A stretch of DNA of 64,000 bases, from contig DATGQZ010000007.1 in the NCBI GenBank assembly GCA_035303945.1, forward strand, positions 124,001-188,000, read 5' to 3'. The stretch is from DATGMS01 sp035303945. Lineage in GTDB: Bacteria > Bacteroidota > Bacteroidia > Cytophagales > Cyclobacteriaceae. Made by a program: the position numbers and the translations under genes. Positions 7,425 to 16,110 of this stretch are shown piece after piece. The notes beneath the pieces are model-generated. The model saw only the letters and a program-made list of their open reading frames with translations. It was not told where the DNA came from and did no database searches. The stretch's first letter is position 1. Every line of letters begins with the position of its first letter.

Positions 7425-9245
7425 TTACTCAATTACTAGAAAATTAAATCGTGCACCAGGCGCTGCATCGCCATTGACGTACCACTCCAGGGCATGTTCC
7501 TCCTGCATGTTGTCGACCCATTTAAACTCAAAGTTTAATGGCCCCTTTAGCTCCTCCGCAATCCACCTAGGCACCTTAAGCATCATCTTGTTTCCCTCGA
7601 TCTGCATATCAAGTTGAAGTAAAGGCTCCCAATGCCCTTCTCCATGATAAAGCTGGAGCATATTTCCGTACACTACCCGCATATCATAGCCAAGCCAACC
7701 TGTGGTGTGGCTCCTATCCACATCCAGATACAGGTTCATCCAATTACTCCCAGAATTCTCCGTTATGGCATCTACAGTCTGCACATAAAAATAGATATGC
7801 TTCTTATCACGGGCCACCTTCATTTGATGCAAGTCATTCCTTCCTGTATGGTTAGTATATAGCTTTTGTGGGCGTGAAGGTGCACCGGGATGCCGCCGTT
7901 CTTGGGTATCATGAATATAATCTTCATATACCGGATAAACCGCCTCCCAATCCGAAAACTTGGAAATACTGACGGGCCGGCTCAAGGGATTATTCTCGCC
8001 TATTCCCTTGTATCTACGGACATTGCTGACCATCTGCATATAATAATGATCTTCTAAGCCCCCTGTCCATGAAGGCTCTATGTCCCTGCTATATTCTGGG
8101 TTCGCTTGATCCACAAAAAGAGCATGTTCCTTATTTCCTGAAGTACGACGCCATTTGCCGGCGATCCATTCATTCCACCCTGTCACAAAGACAAAAGGAA
8201 CATCCTGCTGAAGCGCAAAATCCCACTGCTCCTGTATATTATAGCCATGAAAAATATCTGCTTCGGGATTGCCTGGCTTGCCGTTTCTAAAACTTCTGCC
8301 CCAATTACCGGACTGCCCGTAAAACGCTGATCCCCCCATAGAAGCATCCAAATTGGGATGCTGGGCTGCCGATACGTTCACTATCTCGCGTTCGCCTTTA
8401 TGGTTTTGATAGACTTTTTGTGGTCTTTCAAATTCAATCCACGGCCATCCGTTGATCTTTTGGGGTTCATTGGGCCATTGTGATTCACGAATCGTAAAGA
8501 AATGTTCATAATCTTTTCCTTTTGCCTGCTCTGAAATTCCTATAATTAAAGGCTTGTCCTCCAGATAAAACCAACACTCGGGGTAACGATGGGACGCTCC
8601 TTCTTTGTAAAAATTATTGTAAATCTCCTGCATGGCCTCGCCTGAAGCAGTGTTGGTGTAGTACACGATTTTCGGAGGATTCTTACCCTGCGCTCTTATT
8701 GCTTCCATGGCCTGCATGAGCACCTCCGACTCTTCAGAATAGATGATCCGGTTGGTCGCATCTAAAATTAAAAAATCAACCTGGGCATCTGTGAGAAGCT
8801 GTATATTCCGTAAATGAACCCAATAATCATCTCCTTTATAATAGCCATAAATGGGTTCGCCCCAAAAATAATATTTACCCACAGTTCCGGCGCCACCTCC
8901 CCAGCCTGGGTGATCAAAATCCTTAAAGGTTTGTGGACTTTCTTCCCATAATTTTGAAAGATCCCATACATCTTCTGATGTAGGAGAGGCCCCATGGCCC
9001 TGCCACAGGAAATAGAAAAGCCCAACATGTTTATTATCCTTAAGATCCCCAACGTCTTCATGTTGAGGAAGGGTACGTCCAAGGCCATCTGTACCTGCCA
9101 ACACAACAGCACCGTTTGCTGGCGGGGCAGCACCTTTGGTAGCTAAAAATTCGGGGCTTCTGCATCCCCACCCCATAAGAAGCAAGGTGATCGCTCTGAT
9201 AATAGCGTTAAGAAAAGTATTCGTATGACGCGGTATAATTTCCAT
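7425..9245 (-). CDS. GH71/99-like glycosidase with CBM9-like C-terminal domain (first copy, probable lipoprotein)
   Basis: 606 residues, homologous along its length to the 5558-7369 gene: shared GTDGLGRTLP-type entry, FWGEP.YGYY, QVDFLILDATN and TGWNEWIAG (Trp357-Asn-Glu359-Trp360), followed by a CBM9-like region from about residue 425. The N-terminus has a hydrophobic helix ending in GWGC (Cys28), an acceptable lipobox, so the protein is probably surface or periplasm anchored while its paralogue appears soluble. It directly follows SusD of the second pair (28 bases), placing it in the PUL transcript. Both copies retain the WNEW glutamate, so neither looks degenerate; divergence elsewhere suggests different cleavage sites or products. 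Confidence 0.78.
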   Translation of the reverse strand: MEIIPRHTNTFLNAIIRAITLLLMGWGCRSPEFLATKGAAPPANGAVVLAGTDGLGRTLPQHEDVGDLKDNKHVGLFYFLWQGHGASPTSEDVWDLSKLWEESPQTFKDFDHPGWGGGAGTVGKYYFWGEPIYGYYKGDDYWVHLRNIQLLTDAQVDFLILDATNRIIYSEESEVLMQAMEAIRAQGKNPPKIVYYTNTASGEAMQEIYNNFYKEGASHRYPECWFYLEDKPLIIGISEQAKGKDYEHFFTIRESQWPNEPQKINGWPWIEFERPQKVYQNHKGEREIVNVSAAQHPNLDASMGGSAFYGQSGNWGRSFRNGKPGNPEADIFHGYNIQEQWDFALQQDVPFVFVTGWNEWIAGKWRRTSGNKEHALFVDQANPEYSRDIEPSWTGGLEDHYYMQMVSNVRRYKGIGENNPLSRPVSISKFSDWEAVYPVYEDYIHDTQERRHPGAPSRPQKLYTNHTGRNDLHQMKVARDKKHIYFYVQTVDAITENSGSNWMNLYLDVDRSHTTGWLGYDMRVVYGNMLQLYHGEGHWEPLLQLDMQIEGNKMMLKVPRWIAEELKGPLNFEFKWVDNMQEEHALEWYVNGDAAPGARFNFLVIE

Positions 9246-9273
9246 TATAGATTTTTATGCTAAAAATAATTAA

Positions 9274-11049
9274 TCAATCCAACCAGCCCGGATTTTGCCA
9301 ATTACCTCCTCCCAATCCAATAATCTTATTGACTTCAGCTTGGTCTATGGGATACATTAGGAATTTATCAGCATAAGCGTCCCTGCTGGGAAATCTAAAT
9401 CGAGCATACGCCCACCCTTCATCCGTAGGCAAAATCCGCATACCAGTAACAAATTGATCTGTCTCTGAAAGGATTTTCCAACGACGTACATCAAAAAAGC
9501 GATGCTCTTCAAAGGCCAGCTCTATGCGTCTCTCGTTCCGATATTTTTCCTCAAACGCTTCTTTCGACATGCCTTCAGGAAAGGGGGGCATACCTGCTCT
9601 TTCCCGCACGGCGTTTACAGCATCCCTCGCACTCATCGACAAGCCATCGACTGTCACCGCTACATCAGGTCCATGGGTTTGGTAAGCGGATTCTGCAAAA
9701 TTGAGGTAAAGTTCGGCAAGCCGGAAGAGCCTTATGGCTCCATCCCCTTCATTGTTCAAGCCGGATTTGTAGTTGTTAAACTTGCGTAAATAGTAGCCTG
9801 TTCGGGTATGTTTTCGATTGGTGCGTGACATTTCATCTTTCCCTCCCTCAAAAGTTTCAACTTTTTTACCGTTAGGCTGGTCCAAATATCTTGGTGCTCC
9901 ATTGTAGTAGATTGAGGCATAAAAACGGGGATCTCTTCCTGCATAAGGATTATCCACACTATAACCCGATGCCGGATTGACAATCGGCTGTAACCTTTCC
10001 ACATCCGCATAACCTAAAATGGGCGGTTCTCCGTTGGCCATTTCGTAACTATCCACTAATTCCTGCGAAGGCGAAGGACCTGCCTTTTCCATACCTGGAT
10101 TCGTTGGCAATCCGGCGTTCCTCCATATCTGCATCTGATCGCCAAGTTGGTAGATTGTTTCTTTGTCCACAGCCCTTTGATCATTGGAGCTGGTAAAGAA
10201 ATACAGCGCATAGGCATTTTGAGCAATATCAGGAGACGGTTGCTCATTAAAAAGCTCATAGCCATTTGCCAAGCATGCCGCCAAGGCTTCTGCGTTAACG
10301 ACTGTAGCATCTTCCCAGGTAAAGGTACCATCCGACCACAAAGGACTGGCCGCATAGGTTACAGCTTGAGACTTTATCGCATAGGCTACGGCGCGCGTCA
10401 TTATCCCATACTGGTTGTCATATATGTCCCATGAAAATCCGTTTCTCCCCGCTGGTGTTGCCAATGCCTTATCACAGTCTTCAAGAATAAAAGAAACTAC
10501 CTCTGAGAATGATGCCCGCTGATCCTGTGAAAAGTCATGTTCGATAGGCAGGGGTTTGTCAAAGACAGGAACACCTCCATACCTCTTGATAAGCTGTAGG
10601 TAATACAATGCGCGCAACGTATGTGCTTGTGCAGTCCAAGCGGCCTTCTCTTCTTCAGATGCATATACTGTAGCTGTTTTGATGTTTTCAATAAAGACGT
10701 TACACTTTCGTATCCCCTCATACAAATTGCCCCATGGACTTCCATCAGACGAATATTGAGGATAAGTTGTGGATGTAATATTACCTGCATACCATACCGC
10801 ATATCTTGATCCTGGCGTCACATCATCCGCATCCTGCGCCTCATCTGTTAAAGAAGCCCTATCTATACTTGGCTTTGGTGCATGTCCGTAGCACGAATTG
10901 AGATAGCCTCTCGTCCTGTTGTAGTCGCTAAACACCTCGTCCATAGTAATCCTCCCATCACTGGGTAAGTCCAGCTGTTCGTGACAGGAAAACAAAAGCA
11001 TGGCAACCAATAAACCGAGAGTACTTTTATAATATCGCTTCATATCCAT
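9274..11049 (-). CDS. SusD/RagB-family nutrient-binding outer membrane lipoprotein
   Basis: 591 residues. Lipoprotein signal with lipobox LFSC (Cys near residue 22), then the SusD fold with its N-terminal TPR-like helices and the typical C-terminal NERRIELAFEEHRFFDVRRW stretch, and an ending NWQNPGW. SusD caps the SusC pore and binds the glycan at the cell surface. It resembles the SusD at 14204-16099 throughout the N-terminus (both have DG.[IL]TMDE.F and LNSCY), indicating a duplicated SusC-SusD unit. It lies 12 bases after its SusC partner and 28 before the first glycosidase. Confidence 0.94.
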   Translation of the reverse strand: MDMKRYYKSTLGLLVAMLLFSCHEQLDLPSDGRITMDEVFSDYNRTRGYLNSCYGHAPKPSIDRASLTDEAQDADDVTPGSRYAVWYAGNITSTTYPQYSSDGSPWGNLYEGIRKCNVFIENIKTATVYASEEEKAAWTAQAHTLRALYYLQLIKRYGGVPVFDKPLPIEHDFSQDQRASFSEVVSFILEDCDKALATPAGRNGFSWDIYDNQYGIMTRAVAYAIKSQAVTYAASPLWSDGTFTWEDATVVNAEALAACLANGYELFNEQPSPDIAQNAYALYFFTSSNDQRAVDKETIYQLGDQMQIWRNAGLPTNPGMEKAGPSPSQELVDSYEMANGEPPILGYADVERLQPIVNPASGYSVDNPYAGRDPRFYASIYYNGAPRYLDQPNGKKVETFEGGKDEMSRTNRKHTRTGYYLRKFNNYKSGLNNEGDGAIRLFRLAELYLNFAESAYQTHGPDVAVTVDGLSMSARDAVNAVRERAGMPPFPEGMSKEAFEEKYRNERRIELAFEEHRFFDVRRWKILSETDQFVTGMRILPTDEGWAYARFRFPSRDAYADKFLMYPIDQAEVNKIIGLGGGNWQNPGWLD

Positions 11050-11061
11050 CTTTGTATAGCT

Positions 11062-14000
11062 TTAAAAATGTATGCTAAGGCCCAGATTATATACCCGATA
11101 AACAGGGAACCCTGCATAGCCTCCCCCTTCTGGCCCAAAATCCTTGGACTTCATTTTGTCCCACGTCAATAAATTTTGGCCACTTAATATCAACTTCGCA
11201 TTGGTAGACTTAATTTTTCGGGAAAATTTCCGAGGCAGGGTATAAGCCATTTCGATGTTTTTCAATCTTAAATAGGATCGGTCAAACTTAAAAAAATCGC
11301 TCGGCTCATGATTGACTGTTTTGGCTAAAGAAAGAGCAGGATAATCAATGGCTTCTCCGCTTTCGAATCGCTCCTGCGTCCATGCTTGCCGATGCAAAGC
11401 GCCAAATACCCCATCGTAATCTGTCTCCCATACCCCCATTCCACCTATGATAGAAGCATACTGCCCGATACCTTGAAACAGAAAGTTTAACTCAAAAGCC
11501 TTATAATTAAAACCACCCGAAAAGGCATAACTCACTCTCGGAAGCGCTCCGTCCCCAATGGGTGCCTTATCCCGTTCGTCAATTTTATTGTCGCCATTAA
11601 GATCCCGGTATTTCAAGTCGCCCAGGCGTGGCTCGCCAAAATCATAGACCAAGGCATTGTCAGCCAATTCTGTTGGTGAGTTGAAAAAGCCATTGCCGTT
11701 ACTATAATCCACTAAATAGCCAAATTCCTGCCCGAAAGAATAGCCTTCTTCCCATTTCCTGTAGGCATAATCCTCCGTCCTCAGTGCTTCATTCCATTTG
11801 ATGATGGTATTCTTGGCATAACTGTACATGCCTCCAACGGAGAACGATAGATCCGGGCTTAGTTGTTTGGTATAATGTGCCGACAGTTCAAAACCCTCAT
11901 TTTTAAAAATTCCCTCATTCACCTGCGGGTAGTTTTCTAGCGGAATGCCCTGGTACCGGGGTATGGTAGAAAAAGCGCTAACTACCATATTGTCCACCTT
12001 CTCATCAAAGTAATCGACGGACAAGGAAAGCGCATCTAACAAGCCAAAGTCTAAGCCTATATTTTTCTTTTTGGAGACTTCGGCGGTTAAGGCCGGATTT
12101 CCTACCTGTCTTTCTTCAATGATGTACTGAAGGTAGCCTATTGGCCCGCCACCAGAGACGGTGACGTGATCCAAGTATGCATACCGTGCAAGGCCGCTTT
12201 GGTCGTTGGCCGCTTTTCCATAGGAGGCCCGCAGTTTCAATAGACTCAGCCAATTTGTCTGACTCAAGAAAGCTTCATTAGATAGGACCCAAGCGGCAGA
12301 AATAGCAGGGGTAAAGGTGTATCGGTGATCTCGGGCATATTGCTCAGAAGCTGATAACCCAGCGTCAAATTTTAGAAAATAACGGTCAGCATACCCATAG
12401 CTTGCTTGGGTGCCAGTGCTGACTCTATTGTAGGGAAGTAGTCCTGGAGAAGACACATCCGCCTTTGTAAGGTTTTGGTAAAACATATAAGCCAGACCAG
12501 TAACCTTGTGCTTTCCAAATTGTCGTTGGTAATTTAAAGCAGTCTGATAAGAAAGGTGGTAATAGAATGAATGGCTCTTGCTGTATGCCAAAGGGCTGTT
12601 GACTTCAGATCCCTTTTTGACAAAATTCAACTCCTCCCAATCATCGGTTCGCACCCAACGCTCATAGTCCTGTGTGGTCCTCAAACTCCCTACTGAATTT
12701 GTTTGGTAGGCAAATACGCCTGTCAAATCTAGGCCCGGAGTCAGGAAATCCAAATCCAGCGTTAACCCAAACTGTGAGGTAGTATTGGTTACCGTATGGT
12801 TCACATAGCCAGACCTGTTGAGCATGCCGTAGGTGGGCTTAGCCACCCGTTCAGTAGTGACTACTTGGCCTCCACCCGGCGCCATCTCACCAGTGTCGGT
12901 AAATTCTGGTGTAAGGGGGCCATACATCGTGGGGGGCAATTGGAAAATACTTCTCCAAATGGCATCATTGCTTTCGCCTGGGGTATGTTCCCTTTTGACA
13001 TTCCCACTTAGCCTTACAAAGGCAGTGAGAAAGTTGTTGATATTCATGTCTACATTAGAACGGTAATTTACCCATAGATTTCTAGCATTGGGTTCGTAAC
13101 GAATTTGCTCTGTTTTAAACTGTCCACCTTGATGCATGAAGTTAATATTGGAATAAAACTGTACTTTGTCGCTTCCTCCGGTAACATTTAGCCCCACACG
13201 TTGCATAGAAGCAAAGTCTTTTATAAAACGCTCATACCAATTGTTGTTAGGATAATATGGATTATTTCCTTCTCTAAACTGCTCCACTTGTTCGTTGGAA
13301 AAGAAATAATTGTCCCCAAAGCCATCATTTGACGCGGCTTGGTTTCGGAGCTCAGCGTATGCTGCCGACGAGTAAAAGGTTGGCCGTGTCGTTACTTCCT
13401 GAACGGATTGATCAATTCTCGCCTTGACGCGTACGGGTCCTTTGATCCCTCTCTTAGTGGTGACGACTAAAACACCATTCGCACCTTGAATACCATACAG
13501 TGCTTGGGTGGAAGCATCTTTAAGCAAGGTGATGGTTTCAATCTCGTTAGCGGAAATGTACTCAAGCGTTTGGTTGCTATTATACGAAACCGGTATTCCA
13601 TCAATAACGACCAACGGCCCAAGCTTTCTCGCGGTGGACAACCCTCGGATAAAAATGTCTGTGGTGGCTCTAGAAAGTTCGGAAAATGTCTCTTGGGCAG
13701 TAAGCCCGGAAAGCCTCCCCGGCAGGCTCTGAGTAAGGTTGGCAACAGGCGCCCGTTCTAACTCTTCCCCTGACACGGTAGAAATTGCACCCGAAACTTC
13801 TACCCCTCTTTGTGAACTATAACCTTGCTGAATGATTTGCTCTTTAACATGCGCATCGAAGGGCAACACCATAAGGATCGCCTTACGATCAAGCCCGATG
13901 GCGGCAGTTTGCGTGGCAAATCCATTTGCCTGAAATCGGATTTCTTGACTACCATCAGTAACCATAAACTCAAACGTGCCATCTCCTGTGGTGGAAGTGC

Positions 14001-14178
14001 CATTTTGGCCATTGCCAGAGGAAATGACTACTCCGTCAAGGGGATTACCAAAAAGATCCGTCACGCTACCACTTACAGAGACAGACTGTGCCAGAGTGGG
14101 TGCAAGAGATAGAGATAGGCAGGCTAACAAAAGTATGTGCTTGACGAACAGCCGATAATGGGTCATTTCACTTGTCAT
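11062..14178 (-). CDS. SusC/RagA-family TonB-dependent outer membrane transporter (second of tandem pair)
   Basis: About 1038 residues from the chosen ATG at 14178 (or 14166), which precedes a good signal peptide ending in PTLAQ. An open frame extends back to 14316, but that would overlap the upstream SusD gene and put 46 odd residues before the signal. Order: carboxypeptidase-like regulatory domain (first 100 mature residues), plug with VVIDGIPVS and GANGVLVVTTKRG, then the beta-barrel ending in NLGLSIHF. The segment before the plug, where SusC proteins usually have EEVVVVGYG, reads EQIIQQGYSSQ, so the TonB-box region is divergent. Barrel sequences such as YSNGNG and DLNGD....D.APIG are shared with the SusC at 16111-19392. 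Confidence 0.93.
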   Translation of the reverse strand: MTSEMTHYRLFVKHILLLACLSLSLAPTLAQSVSVSGSVTDLFGNPLDGVVISSGNGQNGTSTTGDGTFEFMVTDGSQEIRFQANGFATQTAAIGLDRKAILMVLPFDAHVKEQIIQQGYSSQRGVEVSGAISTVSGEELERAPVANLTQSLPGRLSGLTAQETFSELSRATTDIFIRGLSTARKLGPLVVIDGIPVSYNSNQTLEYISANEIETITLLKDASTQALYGIQGANGVLVVTTKRGIKGPVRVKARIDQSVQEVTTRPTFYSSAAYAELRNQAASNDGFGDNYFFSNEQVEQFREGNNPYYPNNNWYERFIKDFASMQRVGLNVTGGSDKVQFYSNINFMHQGGQFKTEQIRYEPNARNLWVNYRSNVDMNINNFLTAFVRLSGNVKREHTPGESNDAIWRSIFQLPPTMYGPLTPEFTDTGEMAPGGGQVVTTERVAKPTYGMLNRSGYVNHTVTNTTSQFGLTLDLDFLTPGLDLTGVFAYQTNSVGSLRTTQDYERWVRTDDWEELNFVKKGSEVNSPLAYSKSHSFYYHLSYQTALNYQRQFGKHKVTGLAYMFYQNLTKADVSSPGLLPYNRVSTGTQASYGYADRYFLKFDAGLSASEQYARDHRYTFTPAISAAWVLSNEAFLSQTNWLSLLKLRASYGKAANDQSGLARYAYLDHVTVSGGGPIGYLQYIIEERQVGNPALTAEVSKKKNIGLDFGLLDALSLSVDYFDEKVDNMVVSAFSTIPRYQGIPLENYPQVNEGIFKNEGFELSAHYTKQLSPDLSFSVGGMYSYAKNTIIKWNEALRTEDYAYRKWEEGYSFGQEFGYLVDYSNGNGFFNSPTELADNALVYDFGEPRLGDLKYRDLNGDNKIDERDKAPIGDGALPRVSYAFSGGFNYKAFELNFLFQGIGQYASIIGGMGVWETDYDGVFGALHRQAWTQERFESGEAIDYPALSLAKTVNHEPSDFFKFDRSYLRLKNIEMAYTLPRKFSRKIKSTNAKLILSGQNLLTWDKMKSKDFGPEGGGYAGFPVYRVYNLGLSIHF

Positions 14179-14203
14179 TTTTAATGCCTTTTTTAAGTAT
14201 AAC

Positions 14204-16099
14204 TTACCAACCTGGATTTTGCCAATCGACACCTGTAATGGATTGCAGCCGATTGGCTTCGTTGAGAGGAAGAGGGACCCACAGAAATTTGTTCTCATAG
14301 TTTTTCCGCTCGACATCCCTTACATTGCGACGTCTATAAGAAAATGTACCGTCATCATTCCTGGTGATTTCCATGGCGGTGATCCATCTGTCGGTGGCGG
14401 CAAGATCGCCGTCGGGAGATGACCAGCGCCTCACATCAAAATAACGGTGCTCTTCCATTGCCAGCTCCACCCGACGCTCATGCCTGATGCGGAGAATAAG
14501 CTTGTCTTTGGGGAGCTGCGGAATGGGTGGCATGTTTACCCTTGCTCTGATTTCATTTACTGCTGCAGTAGCCTCTTCTAAATACCCAGCTTCGGCAGCA
14601 GCCTCAGCATAGTTTAAGATTATGGCACCCAGGCGATATAGTTTCCAGTTAGCTCCTGGCACTGGATTATCATTACCGGAATTAGGATGGAGGAATTTTC
14701 GTTGGTAATACCCCGTTCGCGTCGCCTTCCTTACTGTAGGATGGATTCCGGTTTGAGGTTCACCTACATAGGTAGAAATTATCCGGGTCCTGTTGCCTAT
14801 GCCCGCAGGATAGTTTTCTGGGGATTCAGGAGACTCTGCAAAGCCCCACAAAGCCTTCCTTTTGGAGCCATTGTAATAAATCGAGGCATAAAACCGGGGA
14901 TCTCTATGATTATAGGGATTGCTTGGATCATATACCGTATTGTTCGGATTATAGTTTGGCTGGAGGTGTCGCTCGTCGAGGTAGGGTTGTTCCAGATCCA
15001 AGATTGTTTCTCCGTCGATAGTTTCATAGGCATCCACCAGCTCTTGGGTGGGACAGGTGCCGGCTTTATACCCATCCTGCGCCCCCACTCCATCGATATT
15101 CCATATATTACCCTGCCCATCACGGCTTTGGTAAATGGTCTCTTTATCTACTGGATTTGCGGTGTAGGCCATATTTTGGGTGAAGTATTCATTGTATAGG
15201 GCAGCATAGGGATCTTTGTTCAAGCCTATATAGGCTTCATCAGAAAGGTAAGTTTGTGGAAGGTTGACTTTATTATAAAGTTCATAGCCATTGAGCTTTA
15301 GATTTTCCACTGCTGCCTTGTTGATTTGGTATGCTTCTTCCCAATGATCCTGACCTTGGTTATACAGTGGGCTTGCGGCATACAGCATCATCGTGGATTT
15401 AATCGCTTCTGCCAGTGCTTTGTTGACCCTACCTGCTTCGCCGCTGGTGGTAATTCGCCACGGAAGCTCATCTGTGGCCAAAGCCACATTGCAATCTTCA
15501 ATAATAAATTGTACCACCTCGTAATAGCTTGCTTTGGTCACATTACTAAAGTCGTCTGAGAACTCGTAGGGTTCGCGTACAATGGGGAGACCTGCGCCAA
15601 ACCATTTTAAAAGTTCTGAATAATAAAATGCCCTGAGCAAATGCGCCTCGGCCCTCCATCGTTGACGGTCAGCCGGATTGTCAACTGCCGCGTCATCTAT
15701 TCTACTGATGAACAGGGAGGTATTCCGGATGGCACTCCAATACCTGGCCCAATAGTCACCGTTTCCGCCTTCCGCACTAATATTTGTAATAGGATGGTTT
15801 GCAGCCGAGGCGTCTCCATTGTACAGCCTTCCCGCCATGATCCAAGGTTCCGCTTCGGCATCCGTGTCCCAGGCTTCATCACTCCACACTACAGGCCCTC
15901 TACTCCAAAAGAAATAGCGGGTACCTTTGGCGGGCAGGTTATCATAACAGCTGTTCAGAAAGGCGCCCACCTTATCATTGTCCGCAAAAATCTCATCCAT
16001 TGTCAATTTCCCGTCGGGTGCCATGTCCAACGCTTCAGAACAGGCGCTCAGGCAAATTAAAATGTACAGGAGGATAATATATCGGTAACCTTTTTGCAT
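14204..16099 (-). CDS. SusD/RagB-family nutrient-binding outer membrane lipoprotein
   Basis: 631 residues. The N-terminus is a lipoprotein signal with lipobox LSAC (Cys20), followed by DMAPDGKLTMDEIF, which is the usual short linker and first helix of SusD. The C-terminal RHERRVELAMEEHRYFDVRRW stretch and final DWQNPGW are diagnostic. It pairs with the SusC that ends 11 bases upstream, and it is homologous to the SusD at 9274-11049. Its role is to capture the target oligosaccharide at the cell surface; specificity is not readable. Confidence 0.94.
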   Translation of the reverse strand: MQKGYRYIILLYILICLSACSEALDMAPDGKLTMDEIFADNDKVGAFLNSCYDNLPAKGTRYFFWSRGPVVWSDEAWDTDAEAEPWIMAGRLYNGDASAANHPITNISAEGGNGDYWARYWSAIRNTSLFISRIDDAAVDNPADRQRWRAEAHLLRAFYYSELLKWFGAGLPIVREPYEFSDDFSNVTKASYYEVVQFIIEDCNVALATDELPWRITTSGEAGRVNKALAEAIKSTMMLYAASPLYNQGQDHWEEAYQINKAAVENLKLNGYELYNKVNLPQTYLSDEAYIGLNKDPYAALYNEYFTQNMAYTANPVDKETIYQSRDGQGNIWNIDGVGAQDGYKAGTCPTQELVDAYETIDGETILDLEQPYLDERHLQPNYNPNNTVYDPSNPYNHRDPRFYASIYYNGSKRKALWGFAESPESPENYPAGIGNRTRIISTYVGEPQTGIHPTVRKATRTGYYQRKFLHPNSGNDNPVPGANWKLYRLGAIILNYAEAAAEAGYLEEATAAVNEIRARVNMPPIPQLPKDKLILRIRHERRVELAMEEHRYFDVRRWSSPDGDLAATDRWITAMEITRNDDGTFSYRRRNVRDVERKNYENKFLWVPLPLNEANRLQSITGVDWQNPGW

Positions 16100-16110
16100 G
16101 TCCAGAATTG

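Noticed and set aside
13467..14158. Several overlapping ORFs of 60-95 codons on both strands over the SusC N-terminal region
   Set aside because: They are frame shadows of the SusC gene with no domain, signal or start-site support.
14179..14316. Upstream extension of the second SusC reading frame
   Set aside because: It overlaps the preceding SusD gene, has no signal-like character, and the ATG at 14178 gives a proper signal peptide.
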